Assembly: GCA_009733575.1 (NCBI GenBank) | Contig: ML769621.1 | Location: forward strand, 1 to 64,000 | Direction: 5' to 3' | From: Gymnopus androsaceus JB14 | Lineage: Eukaryota; Basidiomycota; Agaricomycetes; Agaricales; Omphalotaceae | Length of the DNA stretch: 64,000 bases | In this document: piece after piece, positions 1-12,509 of the stretch | Layout of the letters: each line of letters opens with the position of its first letter | How positions within the stretch are numbered: position 1 is the first letter of the stretch | Translations under genes and position numbers: made by a program | The notes under the pieces: model-generated | Seen by the model: only the letters and a program-made list of their open reading frames with translations | Told to the model about the DNA's origin: nothing | Databases searched by the model: none

Positions 1-349
1 TTGATCTGAGTCTGGAGCGAGTGAACTGGCGTCGCAGTGAAAGTCAGGGTGGTCAACCTCAATTTCTATGTCGGTCGAGGCACGGTTATGAGCATGTCAC
101 CAGCACCGCAGTCGCAGTCGCAAAAGAAGCAATCGAGCCATGGTAAACAGTTTTCGATGGAGGGAGTGAATCTCGTGATAGCCAGAGTGGCGGTGCAAAC
201 CGGAGCCTCCGGCGCTTGGCATCTCTACACCTTTCCACATCCTCAGCAGTCGAAAAGACATCCAACCGATCTTTCACCAGTCTACTGAAAAAATAAAGGT
301 TTTGTGCCTAGACTCCAGCGTTGACAGAAGGATTTTGTATCTGCAGCGG
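1..349. other. Upstream region of TPR-CHAT gene 1
   Basis: No gene is supported here. A short plus-strand open frame (37-288) has no recognisable domain or compositional support. The stretch probably holds the promoter and 5' leader of the TPR-CHAT gene whose first in-frame ATG is at 350. Confidence 0.4.
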
Positions 350-3300
350 ATGCCAGCCAGTCTCTGTGATAGCTCCGAATCTGTTGTAAAAGCAATGGAT
401 AATCGAAATAGTGCTTTCTGTTTTTTTTTACTGGCGTGTTCCGCGCTAAATTGGAAATCTGTAGATTTCGATTCGCTACTGCAGGAAGCCGAAAAATTCC
501 TGGAGCTTTACAAGGAGAGTAATTCGGTAGATGACCTCAACAATGCCATTACTTCCTACCAAATGGTGTTGGATGTGAGACCAGACGATCCTGAAGTCCA
601 GGAGTCACTAGGACTTGCCCTCGCATCACTGTTCATAGAGACCTCTCTCAGAGATGACATCGAACATTCTATTTCATGCCACACTAGGTCATTCGAATTA
701 TACCCCCCAGAAAGCCACGATCGCCGATGTGCACTGTTCTATCTCGGGAATCGCTATGTTTCACTTTACGAGCAGTTCCAAGATTTGACCGATCTTGAAA
801 CTGCTATATTGCACTTCGAGAGAGCGAAAGAAGGGTTGAGCTTAAGCAAGGAGCACCCTGGTTTAAACGATGTCCTCGCTAATCTCGGTGGAGCTGTAGA
901 GCATCGTTATGATGCTCTGCATGATCCGGCTGACTTGGATTGTGCTGTCGATCTATGCCGCCAGGCGCTCCAATGCTGCCCAGTGGATAATGTCGACCTC
1001 TGGCGGGACATAACAAACCTTGCATCAATACTCACTGGGAGGGTTATGGATAAGGGTATGGCAACTGATGAACCTGGGGTGATTGCGGATATTAATGAAG
1101 CAATTTTACTTGGTCATCAGGCAATGGAACTTCGATCCCCAGGTGACTTGGAGCATGCTGAGAGTTTGGCTGGCATCTCAATTCTCTTGTATGGGCGCTA
1201 TCAACACACATCAATTGCAGGAGACCTCGATGAGGCTATTGACATGGGCCAGAGTGCATTAACACAAGATGTACTTTCAGGCTTACTCCGCCTCCGTTGT
1301 GCTCTGTATCTTGGAAAAGCTCTATATCTCCGATTTGAGAGTCTGCAGGGGCGGAGTGACCTTGATAATGCAGTGTGTTATAGCCGAGAGGCACTCACTC
1401 TTTGCACTAGTGATCACATGTTCCATCGCCAAAGTCTCCTTTGCCAACTAGCTGTATGCTTGCTCACTCGCTACCACTTAAATCATGATATGGTGGATCT
1501 GGATGAAGCCATTGATTGCTATTCTAGCAATCTAGAGCTTGAATTGTCTGGGTGTGAAGATCATTCTGAAGCTGTTTTTCAACTAGAGAATGCAGTTCAG
1601 AAACGCTATGATAGGCTCAAAGATGTCCGAGATCTTGATACTCTTATCAAGTGCAATAGGTTGGCACTTGATTTTATCCCTCGTGAAAAATGTGGCAAAT
1701 ATCTGCAGAGGTTAGAGGCAATTAGTGATGACATTTGGGAACGATATCAGCAGCTGGGACAGGCACCTGATCTTGAGAAAGTCATTGCATATCGGGAAGA
1801 AGCATTGCATGCATGCTCACCTGGTGATAATGACTACTATATATTCCTTCACAATCTTGGGACTGTATTACGAGCACGATTTATCCATTTGGGTCAAGTC
1901 GAAGACATCACCCGTAGCATTGCACTTCAACGTGAAGCTCTCTCCCTATGTCCTTCAGGCTCTCCTCACCAGCTTGACATTAGCTCTCTTTTGATGTCTG
2001 CTCTTGCTACGAGCTTCTTGCAGCAGGGGAAATCTGTTGCAGAGTCAGATCTTGATGAGGCAAACAAGCTAGCCAAAACTATACAAATTATGTTGACAGA
2101 AACAGCTGGAAACTATACAGTTCTCCATAGTCTTGCAATCCTTGCAAGGATCAACTTTAATAATGGAGGATCCATGTCAGACCTCAATGAGGCTATTCAC
2201 CTTGGTGAAAGGGTCTGGGATCTTCCAGTTAATTCCTATGGCAAGAGGGAGCAATCAGATAATATGAACGGACTTGGGTCAGCATTGCATCGCAGATTTC
2301 AACTAGAATGGGATTTCGAGGATCTGAAAAGAGCAATCTCATATTTTCGAATGGTAGTACAGCTACTTCCCTCAGACCACGGGAATTATCCAGAGACCAT
2401 CATTAATCTGATGTCTTCTCTTACGAGCCGATTCGAAGCCAAGTGGGAGATCAATGACATAGATGAAGCCGTGCAGCTTGGACGCCATCTTCTGGGTCTA
2501 CCTCAGCTTGAAGCTCATCCTGCACTTCAGCACAATCAGCGATTTTCAATACTGCATACATTTGCCAATGCATTGATTGTTCGCCATGACCACCTCAAAC
2601 GCATGGCAGATATAGAGGAGGCCCTTTCATATCATTATGAGGCAAAGGAACTCCATCTATCTCAAGGGGAGCTATGGCATTGTCTCATTGGCATTGCTCA
2701 AGCTCACTACTACCTTGGATCCCAACAAACCTCGCTAGAGCATCTAGACAACTCCATTAGATTCTATATGGAAGCCCTTGCCCTTTCGCATGTAGCAGAT
2801 CGTGAGGGGCACATCCGGGTTTTGATCTCCTTGGGTGCTTGTCATCTGACTCGCTTTGAGAAGTGTTTTCAACTGGCAGGCAACACTGATGTTGACAAGT
2901 CCATCGAGTACAGCGAAACTGCCATTGAAATGATAAAGCAATATAAACACAGCCATTTTTTCGAATCTTTGACTGTTGCTACCAACAACTATCTCGCTGC
3001 TCAATATCGCCGCCTCGAAACTTCTCACTCAAAAGACTTGAAGGAGATTGATTCTGTGGTTGCCTCGTACCAGAAATTGATCAATAGTGCTCCGTTTCAG
3101 GATAATTTCTTCCAACGAACACTGCTCTACAATCTGGGAAGGGTTATTTATTGTCGTTTTGAAGCATCTGATCAAAAACACGACCTTGATGAGGCCTGCT
3201 CAAGTTTTAGAGCTGCGCTTGAAAAGGAAGGCGTCGACATCAAGAATAAAGTAGATATCGCTCAAATGTGGGCTTTTAAAGCTCATGAAAAGAAGCATCA

Positions 3301-4975
3301 TTCAGCTCTCGAAGCATATTCATGGGGTCTGGCAGCATTACAACAATACCTTGATCTTTGTCCTTCTTTGCCATATCGACGTACTTCCTTGGAGCTCTAC
3401 AATGCTAGATCACTTGCTGTAGATGCCGTTTCCTGTACTATTGAACAGGGCCAGAGTTTGGAAAGCGCAGTGGAGAGATTAGAGCAGGGGCGCAACATCT
3501 TATGGTCCACATTGTATCGTTACAGGTACCTTTCAACTATAAGTACTTTCTGCCCCGCCAGCTAATCAGACTATTGATACTTAGGACTCCGGTGCCATAT
3601 AAGCTCGCAAACGCGGACCCCCAGTTGGCGCGGCAATTCGAGGAGGCACGCAATGGGCTTGAACGTTTGGCAATACTTTTGGACGCACCGGATAATGCAT
3701 CGACGCTACAGGAATTAGCATCACGGAATATGTATCATGAAGTTCGCTGGACGCAACAACGGCGTCTTCTAAAGGACTGGGATGTTGTGCTGGAAAAGAT
3801 TCGCCAAATCAACGAGTTTAGAGACTTCCTCCGATCTCCCTCTTTCCCCCAAATGCAGGAGAACATGATAGATGGGCCCGTAATCTTTCTCAACACATCA
3901 AAGCATCGCTGCGATGCTATCATCGTGACTTCACATGGACATCCTACCCTAGTTACTCTTACATCTGATCTGCATAAGCTTGCACCGGATATGGCTCATG
4001 TACTCACTCAACTCGTTCGTGGCGAGCGTCTGAAAACACTTCAAAGTGCTTCTGGAAGGGATGAAATAACGGACATCCTCTCGGAGTTGTGGTATTCAAT
4101 TGGAAAGCCAGTGTCAGACATGCTACTGCATATAGGGATCCAACAAGGGTCTCGCATATGGTGGTGTCCAACAGGTGCTCTTACTTTCCTACCAATACAT
4201 GCAGCAGGTGTTTATACACCCAAAGGTCCAAGGACCAGCATATTGGATATTTTTGTTTCATCATATACATCCAGCATGAGTGCACTAGCTACTTCCAGGA
4301 AAGAACTTGAAAGTAGATCTCCACGAGATATGCATCTACTCGCCGTCGGTCAATCCAAGGATCTCCCAAAGGTGTGTATTGCCACCCATTTCTGATACAT
4401 CCTGAGCTCTTAAGCTTTACTGCTAGGTCCTCGAAGAGTTCAGTGCGATGCAGGACATTGTGTCAAGCCAGATGCATCTCCTCGACAATAATGACGCTGA
4501 GCCCTCCCTAGTTGTGAGAGATCTACGGGAGAAATATTCTTGGGTTCATTTTTCTTGTCACGGTGACCTAAACACAAATGATCCCTTTCTTTCTTCGTTC
4601 AGGCTCTCAGGGAAGGAGCCCGCACTGAAAGTAATCGACTTACTCGAGGCTCAACTCCCATCCGCCGAACTCGCATTTTTAGCATCCTGTAATAGTGCTG
4701 CCGCAGAAAGTTCAAGCGCTGTGGAAGAGGTCATTACGCTTGCATCTGCATTGCAGTACTGTGGCTTCAGCAGCATTATGGGCACACTTTGGACCATGGC
4801 GGATGAGGATGCACCAGCGCTTTCACGAGATTTCTATACCTACATGCTTCGTAATGGGCCTAATGGAGTTGATGTAAAGGAATCTGCAAGAGCTTTGCAT
4901 GAAGCAGTACAGGAAATGCGGAAGCGAGGTGTGCCAGCTGAACGATGGAGTACATTCATACATATTGGGGTTTGA
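350..4975 (+). CDS. TPR-CHAT protease-like protein 1 (three exons)
   Basis: Predicted to be about 1503 residues from exons 350-3525, 3585-4371 and 4427-4975. Both introns have GT-AG ends and splicing keeps the frame (phase 2, then phase 0). The long N-terminal part (about residues 45-1050) is a TPR-like solenoid of repeated units with the pattern DLDEAI..Y..AL. The C-terminal ~450 residues form a CHAT domain (caspase-fold peptidase, clan CD). It carries a W-C-P-T-G-A-L-T-F-L-P-I-H-A-A-G core, a catalytic-His motif HFSCHG (His near 1366) and a catalytic-Cys motif LASCNSA (Cys near 1409), and ends in a conserved FIHIGV-like tail. CHAT domains in known systems are proteases held inactive until a sensor domain is triggered; here the TPR array would be the sensor (inference). 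The frame opens upstream at a TTG, but 350 is the first ATG; 395 is a second candidate. This is the only one of the three TPR-CHAT genes here without a break, and it is the most diverged. Confidence 0.85.
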
Positions 4976-7163
4976 GTCATTTATGTTGTTTCTGCTTGTA
5001 TAGTATCATTATCCATTCCTTGTTCATTCCTGACCCTTGCTTACTTCGGAGTCCTTCTCAAAATCAGACGCAAAAAGTAACGCGTCCGGCAATTTATATG
5101 TCGATACCTATCATGCTTCCCAGCGCACTAATTCTCTCTTTTTAGTGTAAGCAAAGAAATTCATTTCGCTGCCTTATAGACACTGGAAACAAGTTATCGT
5201 AATTTCAGCAAATTGCTGTAAACTTTATAAATTGAAGAAGCACGGCGTCGACAACTGAGCCGTACAGGCATATCCTGTACCATATTGATTGGCTCGCCGC
5301 ACCTTCGTGACAGTGACCACTGCGGCGAAATTTTACATTCACCGTTCGCCATGTCGAGGGTGTGACATGGTCAAAAAAGTTTACTGCTCCAAATGAATTC
5401 AGTGCTCAGAAATTTTGAACTTCTCTCAAGTCACTAAAGAGGCCATTTAGGAGCGGAATACTTGGAAAATAGGAAAGAATCGCACCAACTAAAGTAAGGA
5501 GCAGGGAACAAGAAAAAAAGCATTGAACATCAAAATTTATGGAGTCCGAACGCTGAGCAGGACACGGGCTGATGAACGTGGTGCTATAGCAGAAGAGGGT
5601 AATTGCAGCGATGAAGTTGGCATTGGCAAAGATGAATAGGAGGAGCGTAGAGTAGAAGGTGGATGATGGATTCCGAACATCAAGAGACTCGAGATTCGAT
5701 CTCGGAATTGGTGATGTGGCGTAGGTGAAAGATGAGGAGACGCCAGTAAAAGAGAAAAAGGCAGAAGGCGAGTGTCACGAGCACTACGTCGGCACTGGAA
5801 GGGAAAGAAACGTGCTTTGCTTTCCTTTCCCCATCGCCTTCTTGAATCAGAGAGAATGCCAACGATCATGGCTCTTGAATAGATCAAGGGGGCGGAGGGT
5901 AGACGTCGCTGCGGAAAACCGAGGTTGCAGCAGTAAAAGCGGCTGGCGGTGGTGGATATGACAACCGTCGAACGGGATATGATCTCGAAACGATGCACAC
6001 ATAGGGATGGGTGGTTGTGAATTGAGCCATCGAGGGAGTGGTACAGATATAACGAGAGGAGCATAAGGCTGGTATCGGTGGTAATGGATTCCGATGAGGA
6101 CTCGATTTCAGAATTGATGGATGTGGCGGATAGTATTAGAAAGCCGAAGGTGCTAATGGCACAGAATCCTCCGGTCCTCTGACGCTGTGAGCACCGTGAT
6201 CCTGGATCCATATTCTCTTCCTTTCTATCCATCACCTCCTACCAGAAACCAAATCAGCAAAAGCTTGAACTGCACCATCATGAATCATGGCTCGCATTCC
6301 TTCCGACAATACAGAACTCGTCGTATCGCAAAGAATGGAACGGAGAAGCGAGTAAATTAGCTGGCGATGGCGGCTGTGAGAAAGTCCTTCCAAACGGCCG
6401 AGTGGAATGCGATCTCGCTAGAGCGAGTTATGGACAAGCAACCTTGGTAATCATGGAATTTGACTATTCATGGTGGAAGCCCCGAGTCGCCGCAAACCCG
6501 ACACGGAAAGCCCTACAGGAAAGACAGCGGAGGCGAGATATTGGGCGGTGCGTTGTTAGAACCGGGTCATTCTCCTCACTCTGTAAAAACTAACGTCAAC
6601 AAGAGTTCAACGAATACTGCCGTGAGCACTGACCTTCTCCAGCTACAGCTTCTTTTATTTGTCCTGCGCGACAAACTCGGCCTCCTTCGTCGTCGTCGTC
6701 CACCAGAGTTGTTTCGTTATCGAAGAAGCGCGAAGCCGGCGCAAAAATCCGGGTGATAATGACCAGTTGAATTAGCAGCTAGTTGAATAGCGTACCAAAC
6801 TGAGATCTTCATTAGAAAGCAGGAAGAGAGATAGTATGAAATAAACGACGAACCAATCGCGGGTTAACCGAAAACAATTCCAATCCCCTTAAATAGCTCT
6901 AATTCCAGAGCCTTGAAATACATCTCAAAGGAATCTTTCAGAGGGCATTCTTTCGGGTCGTCGAAGGACAAGATGTCCAATTGAGAGAATACGATTCCGA
7001 ACGATCCTGTGCATCAAGGATTTGGTGGGAGAGAAAAAGGCGATGGGATTCAGAGCGCAAGACAAGAACGTCTTCTTCCCTGGCACACATAGGTCCACAA
7101 TGTCCATAATCGCGTTGATGAGGTTGTCGTGGTTGAAAAGGTGAAAGGACGGTATTACTAGTA
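4976..7163. other. Intergenic region without a supported gene
   Basis: No convincing gene. A 232-residue minus-strand open frame (5537-6235) is serine- and arginine-rich with no domain. Two short plus-strand stretches near 5668-5720 and 6084-6180 are diverged copies of one motif (a methionine-aspartate-serine start followed by acidic and serine residues), so an old duplicated exon may lie here. A perfect hairpin (GTACAGG, 5-base loop, CCTGTAC) lies near 5263-5281. Confidence 0.4.
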
Positions 7164-7173
7164 CTAGCGCTTA

Positions 7174-7178
<5 letters not shown>
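7164..7178. repeat. Left target-site duplication of SINE
   Basis: The 15-base word ctagcgcttactctt occurs here and again at 7538-7552, bracketing the poly(T)-to-tRNA-like element exactly. Confidence 0.85.
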
Positions 7179-7204
<26 letters not shown>

Positions 7205-7537
7205 GGAGGGGCGCTTAACGGACCTCAGCAGCCGACTAAGTCGTCACATTCCGAGGCCCACGCTAGTTTATGTAAGGACCAGACCTTACTGTGGTTAGTA
7301 ACTCCCCGGCAGGAATGCATTTACGCAGACGCTCATGACGCCTGGCAATACAGCCGAGGCTCCATGAGGTACTGTGGGACTCGCCGGAATACCCACTAAA
7401 CCTCCATTACTTGTGGTATGGACGCGGGGGATCAGGTTCGAACTCAAGACCTCTTGTTTGCAACTTGTCAAACTCAAGGCACCTGCCGGTAGCTAAACAC
7501 TCCTGACGCGGTGCTACCACTACACCACCGAGCCCCC
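7179..7537 (-). mobile_element. tRNA-derived SINE, complete, minus strand
   Basis: Read on the minus strand, the element starts with a tRNA-like head (GGCTCGGTGGTGTAGTGG, then TAGCACC) that fits a Pol III A box. It follows with a B-box match AGTTCGAACCT near 7434-7446, then an unrelated body, and ends in a ~28-base poly(A) (poly(T) on the plus strand, 7177-7204). A 15 bp target-site duplication flanks it. Head, Pol III boxes, A-tail and duplication together define a non-autonomous retroposon moved by a LINE reverse transcriptase. It codes for nothing. The perfect duplication indicates a fairly recent insertion. Confidence 0.88.
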
Positions 7538-7552
7538 CTAGCGCTTACTCTT
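7538..7552. repeat. Right target-site duplication of SINE
   Basis: Second copy of ctagcgcttactctt, identical to 7164-7178. Confidence 0.85.
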
Positions 7553-8378
7553 GCGCTGAAACTTTTTAAAGATATCTTTTGACTTCAAGCTTCAGGAGCG
7601 AATTTAAGGAAAGGATACTCTTGGACATCTTGCATTTTCAGTCTTGTTGTGATTCGCTAGTGGTAACACTCTATACAAGTAGTAGTAGTACAAATGCCAA
7701 TCTCACTCTACACCGTTGCACAAGCAGCATTAAAATCTATATACACACATCCAACGGATCTTCAGTGTATATTCGAGTCTGCTTATAGGAGACTAATTAA
7801 GTTATAATTAGTTGAGGACTGTTCAGACCTGACTCTTGAAGGAAGCAAAGTATTATGATGTTGATGAAGCACACAAGAAGTTTGATTTCATAGGCAAGTC
7901 TTGTCCCAGGAGGCTCAGTTGCTATAACGACGCTGGGTGGCTCCGCTTCTTTCATCCTTACCCTCATCCTCTGCTTCGAACATAAACTGTCCTATCATCC
8001 GCCAACAAGAACCGTAAAGCTGTTAACAAAAATCAGCATGGCGTTGCGTGAACAAAAGCTGTTCAAAGCTGTTCAATCTGTGGTCCTGTGCATTGGCATG
8101 CAAGAGCTGTTGTAGGGCTGTGTATACAGCATGGTGCGTTAAACATCTGTTGAGCAAATGCATCACTTCTTCAACAGATATATACAGCTCATGTGTATTG
8201 TGTGTGGACACCTCGCAAATATCTTGCAACTTGATCTGATATCTTCCTACATTGAATATAACTCTTGGTATGTATTTATACTCCTATAGCTAACCAATTT
8301 GCAGCCTTTTGCCTTTTGGTTTTTCACTTGTTGCTCTTTTTCTAAATTCTAACTGATACTCTTCCTTAGGATACACGA
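7553..8378. other. Intergenic region upstream of TPR-CHAT gene 2
   Basis: No gene is supported. There is a short AGT microsatellite near 7677-7689 and a direct repeat of agctgttcaa near 8056-8075. The stretch next to 8379 presumably contains the promoter of TPR-CHAT gene 2. Confidence 0.35.
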
Positions 8379-11300
8379 ATGATCATGAGCACCCCAAATT
8401 TTCCAACAGAGGACCCAACAAGAGCAGGTCCAGCTATCACTGTATGTGCCATTCTCACTTGTATATTTAGCAAGATATGAAATTTTCTACCAGAAGGTTG
8501 AAGCTATGAACCTTCCTGATGATGATGAGAAAGCTGTCCTGCTGCACAATGCTGGGATTGCCTTACTACGACAGTTTGAGCATCTCGGTGAGCTTTCAGA
8601 CAGTGAGCAGGCCATTGGTTTCCTACAGCAGGCTCTCAAGTTCACTCCTGATGGGGATCCTGACAAGCCTGGCACGCTCATGACCCTCGGAAGTGCCTTT
8701 CAGAGCCAGTTTAGGTTTCTTGGTGAGCTTGCAGACATTGATCAGGCTATTTATTTCAAGTAACAGGCTGTTGATCTCACTCCTGATGGCCACACCAACA
8801 AGCCTGGATGGCTCAACAACCTTGGAATTGCCTTCCAACACCAATTTGAGCATCTTGGTAAGCTCATGGATATTGAGCAGGCCATTTATTTCAAGCAGCA
8901 GGCTATTGAGCACACACCTGATGGCCACCTTGACAAGCCAGCATGGCTCAACAACCTTGGAACTGCCTTCCAGTGCCATTTTGACTGCTTTGGTGACCTT
9001 GTTGACATTAATCAGGCCATTTATTTCAAGCAGCAGGCTGTTGAGCTCACTCCTGATGGCCATGATGACAAGCCTCGATGGCTCAACAACCTTGGAAATG
9101 CCTTCCAAAGCCATTTTGAGTGTTTTGGTGACCTTGCAGACATTAAGCAGGCCATTTATTCCAAGCAGCAGGCTGTCAAGCTCACTCCTGATGACCATAC
9201 TGACAAGCCTGAATGGCTCAATAACCTTGGAAGTGCTTTGAACAGTAATTTTGACAAGCTTGGTGAGCTTACGGACATCCAGCAAGCAATTATTGCTCTG
9301 CAGCAGGCTGTTGACCTCACCCCCAATGGCCATGCTGAAAAGCCCCACCAGCTCAGCAGCCTTGGGAATGCTTTTTATCATCAGTACGATCATCTTGGTG
9401 AACTTATAGACATTGAGCAGTCCATTGATCTCCTGCAACAGGCACTTGAACTCACTCCTAATGACCATGCCAAGAAGCCTACCTGGCTCAACAACCTGGG
9501 AAGTGCCTTCAGCAGCCGGTTTGACAAGCTTGGTGAGCTCTCAGACATTGGGCAGGCCATTCAGCTACACCAGCAGGCTGTTGACCTCGCTCCTGGTGGC
9601 CGTGCTGACAAGCCTTCCTGGCTTACCAACCTTGGAACGGTCTTCCAGTGGCAGTATGAGCATCTTGGTAAGCTTGCAGACATTGAGAAAGCTATTGGTA
9701 TCCTACAGAAGGCTGTTAAGCTCACTCCTGATGGCCATATTGAAAAACTTGCCTTGAGGCTCACCAATCTTGGAAGTGCCTTCCAGAGCAGGTTTAAGCA
9801 TCTTGATGAGTTAACAGATATTGAGCAGGCAATCATTGCCCTGCAGCAAGCTGTTGACCTCACTCTTGATGGCCATGTTGATAAGCCTCTTCGACTTGAC
9901 CACCTTGGAACTGCCTTCTAGCTCCACTTTGACAAGCTCAATAAGCTCTCAGACATTGAGCAGGCCATTCATTTAAACCAACAGGCTGTTGATCTCACTG
10001 CTGATGGTCATGCCGCCAAGCCTGTCTGGCTTACCAACCTTGGAATTGCTTTTCAGTGCCGGTTTGAGCTTCTTGGTGAGCTCAAAGATATTGAAAAGGC
10101 TATTCATTTCAAGCAGCAGGCTGTCAATTTTACTCCTGATGGCCATGCTATCAAGTCTTCCATGCTCACCAACCTTGGAAATGCCTTTCAGAGCCACTTC
10201 AACCATTTTGGTGACCTTGCCAACATTGAGCAAGCCATTTACTTCAAGCAGCAGGCTGTTGATTCAACTCCTGATGGCCATGCTGACAAGACTGCTTGGC
10301 TCATCAACCTCGGAGATTCTTTTGAGTCCCAGTTTGCTCATCTGGGAAAACCTTCTGACCGTTATCATGCTTCATCTGCCTTCAAAAATGCAAGTGCTTC
10401 CTTATCTGGCCGTCCTTTTGAAAAGCTAAAAGCTGCTATACGGTGGGCTCGTCTGTGCCTTGATCCTCATTTGGCATTGCAAGCATATGACCAAATGTTT
10501 CAACTAGTCCCACGAAGTGTCTGGCTGGGACAGACAGTCAACCGTCGTCTTGAGTGGCTTCCCCCATTAGGTCATGCTGTAAATGCGGCAGTTGCAACTG
10601 CAATCTCTGTTGGTGAGTACTCAAAGGCAGTTGAGTGGTTAGAGGATGGTCGCGCTGTAGTCTGGGACCAACTATTCAAGTTGCGGTCACCCCTGGATAA
10701 TCTCCGTAACCAACACCCCCAAATTGCAGAGAATCTGGAGATGGTTTCCAGGGCTCTTGAAATTGCTGGTATATCCACACGGGCCAATGACTTCAATGTT
10801 CCCATTATTGGAGATCAAGAAGCACAGAGGCACACTAAGCTTGCAGGAGAGTATGAAAACATTCTCAAAGAAATCAGAGGGCTTGATGGCTTTGGAGGTT
10901 TCTTGATGCCAAGGAAGCTGTCTGAGCTTGCTCCTGCAGCAAGAAATGGCCATGTGGTCATTTTAAATGTAGACAGCTCACGCTGTGATGTAATTGTCCT
11001 GCTTCGCCCTGACTCAGAGATCATACATGTCCCTCTTCCAAACTTTTCCTCTGGGCAATGCAAAGAGTTGCACTTAAAAATGATTTCATCCTTGAAGACT
11101 ATGAATGTGCATAGTAGCCGTAATGGGGAGCACCTGAAACTTAAAACACCTGGGAACATCTCCAAGGATAGTGGATCTGATGATTTTCAGTCTGTCTTGA
11201 CTGAATTGTGGCTCAATGTTGTGCAACCTGTACTTTATCAACTTGGCCTGGTAAGGAATCTCTAATATTTGTTAACTTGTTGAATTATACTAATGGCTGT

Positions 11301-12124
11301 TTAAGCTTGAAAATCCAAAGAATTCACTCCCTCATATCACTTGGTGTGCAACAGGGAAACTTGCCCTTCTACCATTGCATGCTGCTGGCATCTACGGGAC
11401 TGCAGATCCTAAACAAAATATCAAGACTGCTGATTATGTGGTTTCCTCATATACAACAACATTGACTGCCATGATCAACTCTGGTTCCAAAACTAAGAGA
11501 GATCCAACACATAGACCAAGGGTCCTCATTGTCTCACAGCCAATGACACCAGACATGCCCCCTCTGCCCGGCACTCTGAAAGAGGTGCAGGAAATTGAAA
11601 AGTGTATATCTCCAGAGTTTATCACCCATCTCACACATGATAAAGCCACTGCTGATGTTGTCATGAAAGAAATGAGCAATCATGAAATAGTTCATCTTGC
11701 TTGCCATGGCATTCAGGACTTGGAAGGTCCTCTTTATAGCTCTTTTGCTCTTTATGATGGAGAGCTGTACCTTCGAGCCTTGATAAGCTTGTCCCTTGAT
11801 AATGCTGAGCTTGCAGTTCTTTCCGCATGTCAGACAGCCACAGGTGATGAAAGACTTCCTGAAGAAGCTGTGCATCTTGCAACTGGTATGCTTGGTATAG
11901 GTTATCCCAGTGCGATTGCAACAATGTGGTGTATTGAAGATCAGGAAGCACCCCAGCTTGCAGGAGAAGTCTATGCAAGGCTGTTGGGAAATCAGGGTGA
12001 AGTGCACCATAAGGGGAGGCCAAATTCAGCCTATGCACTTCATGAGGCTGTGAAACATCTGCGAGACAAGGTTGGGGAGATGGATTTTGCAAAATGGGTT
12101 CCATTTGTCCACTTTGGAGTTTAG
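8379..12124 (+). CDS. TPR-CHAT protease-like protein 2 (two in-frame stops)
   Basis: One frame runs from 8471 to 11250, then across a GT-AG intron (11251-11305) to 12124, giving roughly 1200 residues. A possible first exon is 8379-8427, with a short weak-donor intron to 8470 that restores the frame; this start is uncertain. The N-terminal half is about 14 near-identical 43-residue TPR-like units (A-x-Y-F-K-Q-Q-A-V-x-L-T-P-D-G-H...LNNLG.AFQ). The C-terminal part is a CHAT domain with catalytic-His motif HLACHG and catalytic-Cys motif LSACQTATG, ending FVHFGV. The frame contains TAA at 8761-8763 and TAG at 9919-9921, each where the neighbouring repeats have CAG (Gln). As written, only a fragment would be translated from one start. 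The gene is either a young pseudogene, a case of readthrough, or affected by base errors. The catalytic end is fully conserved, so decay is recent if real. Confidence 0.75.
8530..10350 (+). repeat. 129 bp tandem repeats coding for TPR-like units
   Basis: About 14 head-to-tail units of 129 bp (43 codons) lie inside TPR-CHAT gene 2. Neighbouring units share long blocks such as aagcagcaggctgttga. Their similarity suggests recent unit duplication or conversion. They are coding repeats, not a CRISPR array or satellite. Confidence 0.8.
11251..11305 (+). other. Intron in the CHAT region of TPR-CHAT gene 2
   Basis: Begins gtaagg and ends ttaag. Removal joins ...YQLGL to LENPKNSLPHITWC in frame, restoring the same CHAT core seen in genes 1 and 3. 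Gene 3 has an intron at the equivalent place (45503-45565). Confidence 0.8.
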
Positions 12125-12139
12125 TAAGTATATACTATT

Positions 12140-12216
12140 CATGTAATTTTCAGCCAAATACATAAAATAGATATTTCACTGGCAATGGAATTATGAAGAA
12201 ATTGAATTCAGACCTT
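12140..12216. repeat. Extra copy of the foldback-element arm
   Basis: This stretch (atgtaatttt ... cataaaatagatattt ... gaaattgaattcaga) is a diverged copy of the left arm of the foldback element at 12510-13124 and lies just downstream of the TPR-CHAT 2 stop. It may be the remnant of a second or longer element. Confidence 0.55.
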
Positions 12217-12509
12217 CGTACGGATGGCCACTATGTGCTTCAAGATCTTTGTGCAAAGTCCCACTCCTGCCTCTCCCAGACTTTTAAGCTCTTTTCCAGG
12301 ATGTTTGAGCAGGCAAGGTTAGTTGCATCCGACATCTGTATGAAAGAGATAATGAACTTTGTTTTGTTGGGACTTACAAATATGGATAGTTTAATTGAGC
12401 GGGAGACAGTTATTGTGGTGGCTATTTTCCTTATTGTACTACTCGTAGCTGACAATCATGACCCTTTCAGTCAATCTCTGATCCAATGGAACATTCACAC
12501 CGCCAAAGA

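Noticed and set aside
5537..6235. 232-residue minus-strand open frame
   Set aside because: Composition is Ser/Arg-rich with no domain or clear exon logic; plus-strand fragments in the same place look equally plausible, so no gene is claimed.
7430..7535. A functional tRNA gene
   Set aside because: A and B boxes are present but the interval between them is too long, with no proper cloverleaf, and a poly(A) tail plus target duplication show a SINE.
8623..9468. Long minus-strand open frame with repeated motifs
   Set aside because: It is the antisense shadow of the TPR-coding repeats; its repeats exist only because the sense repeats do.
8761..9921. Nuclear code with TAA/TAG read as glutamine
   Set aside because: Other genes in the window end normally at these codons (for example TAG at 12122-12124) and no basidiomycete is known to use such a code.
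8530..10350. Regularly spaced repeats as a possible CRISPR-like array
   Set aside because: The whole 129 bp unit is coding and conserved, without short repeats and unique spacers, and the genome is eukaryotic.
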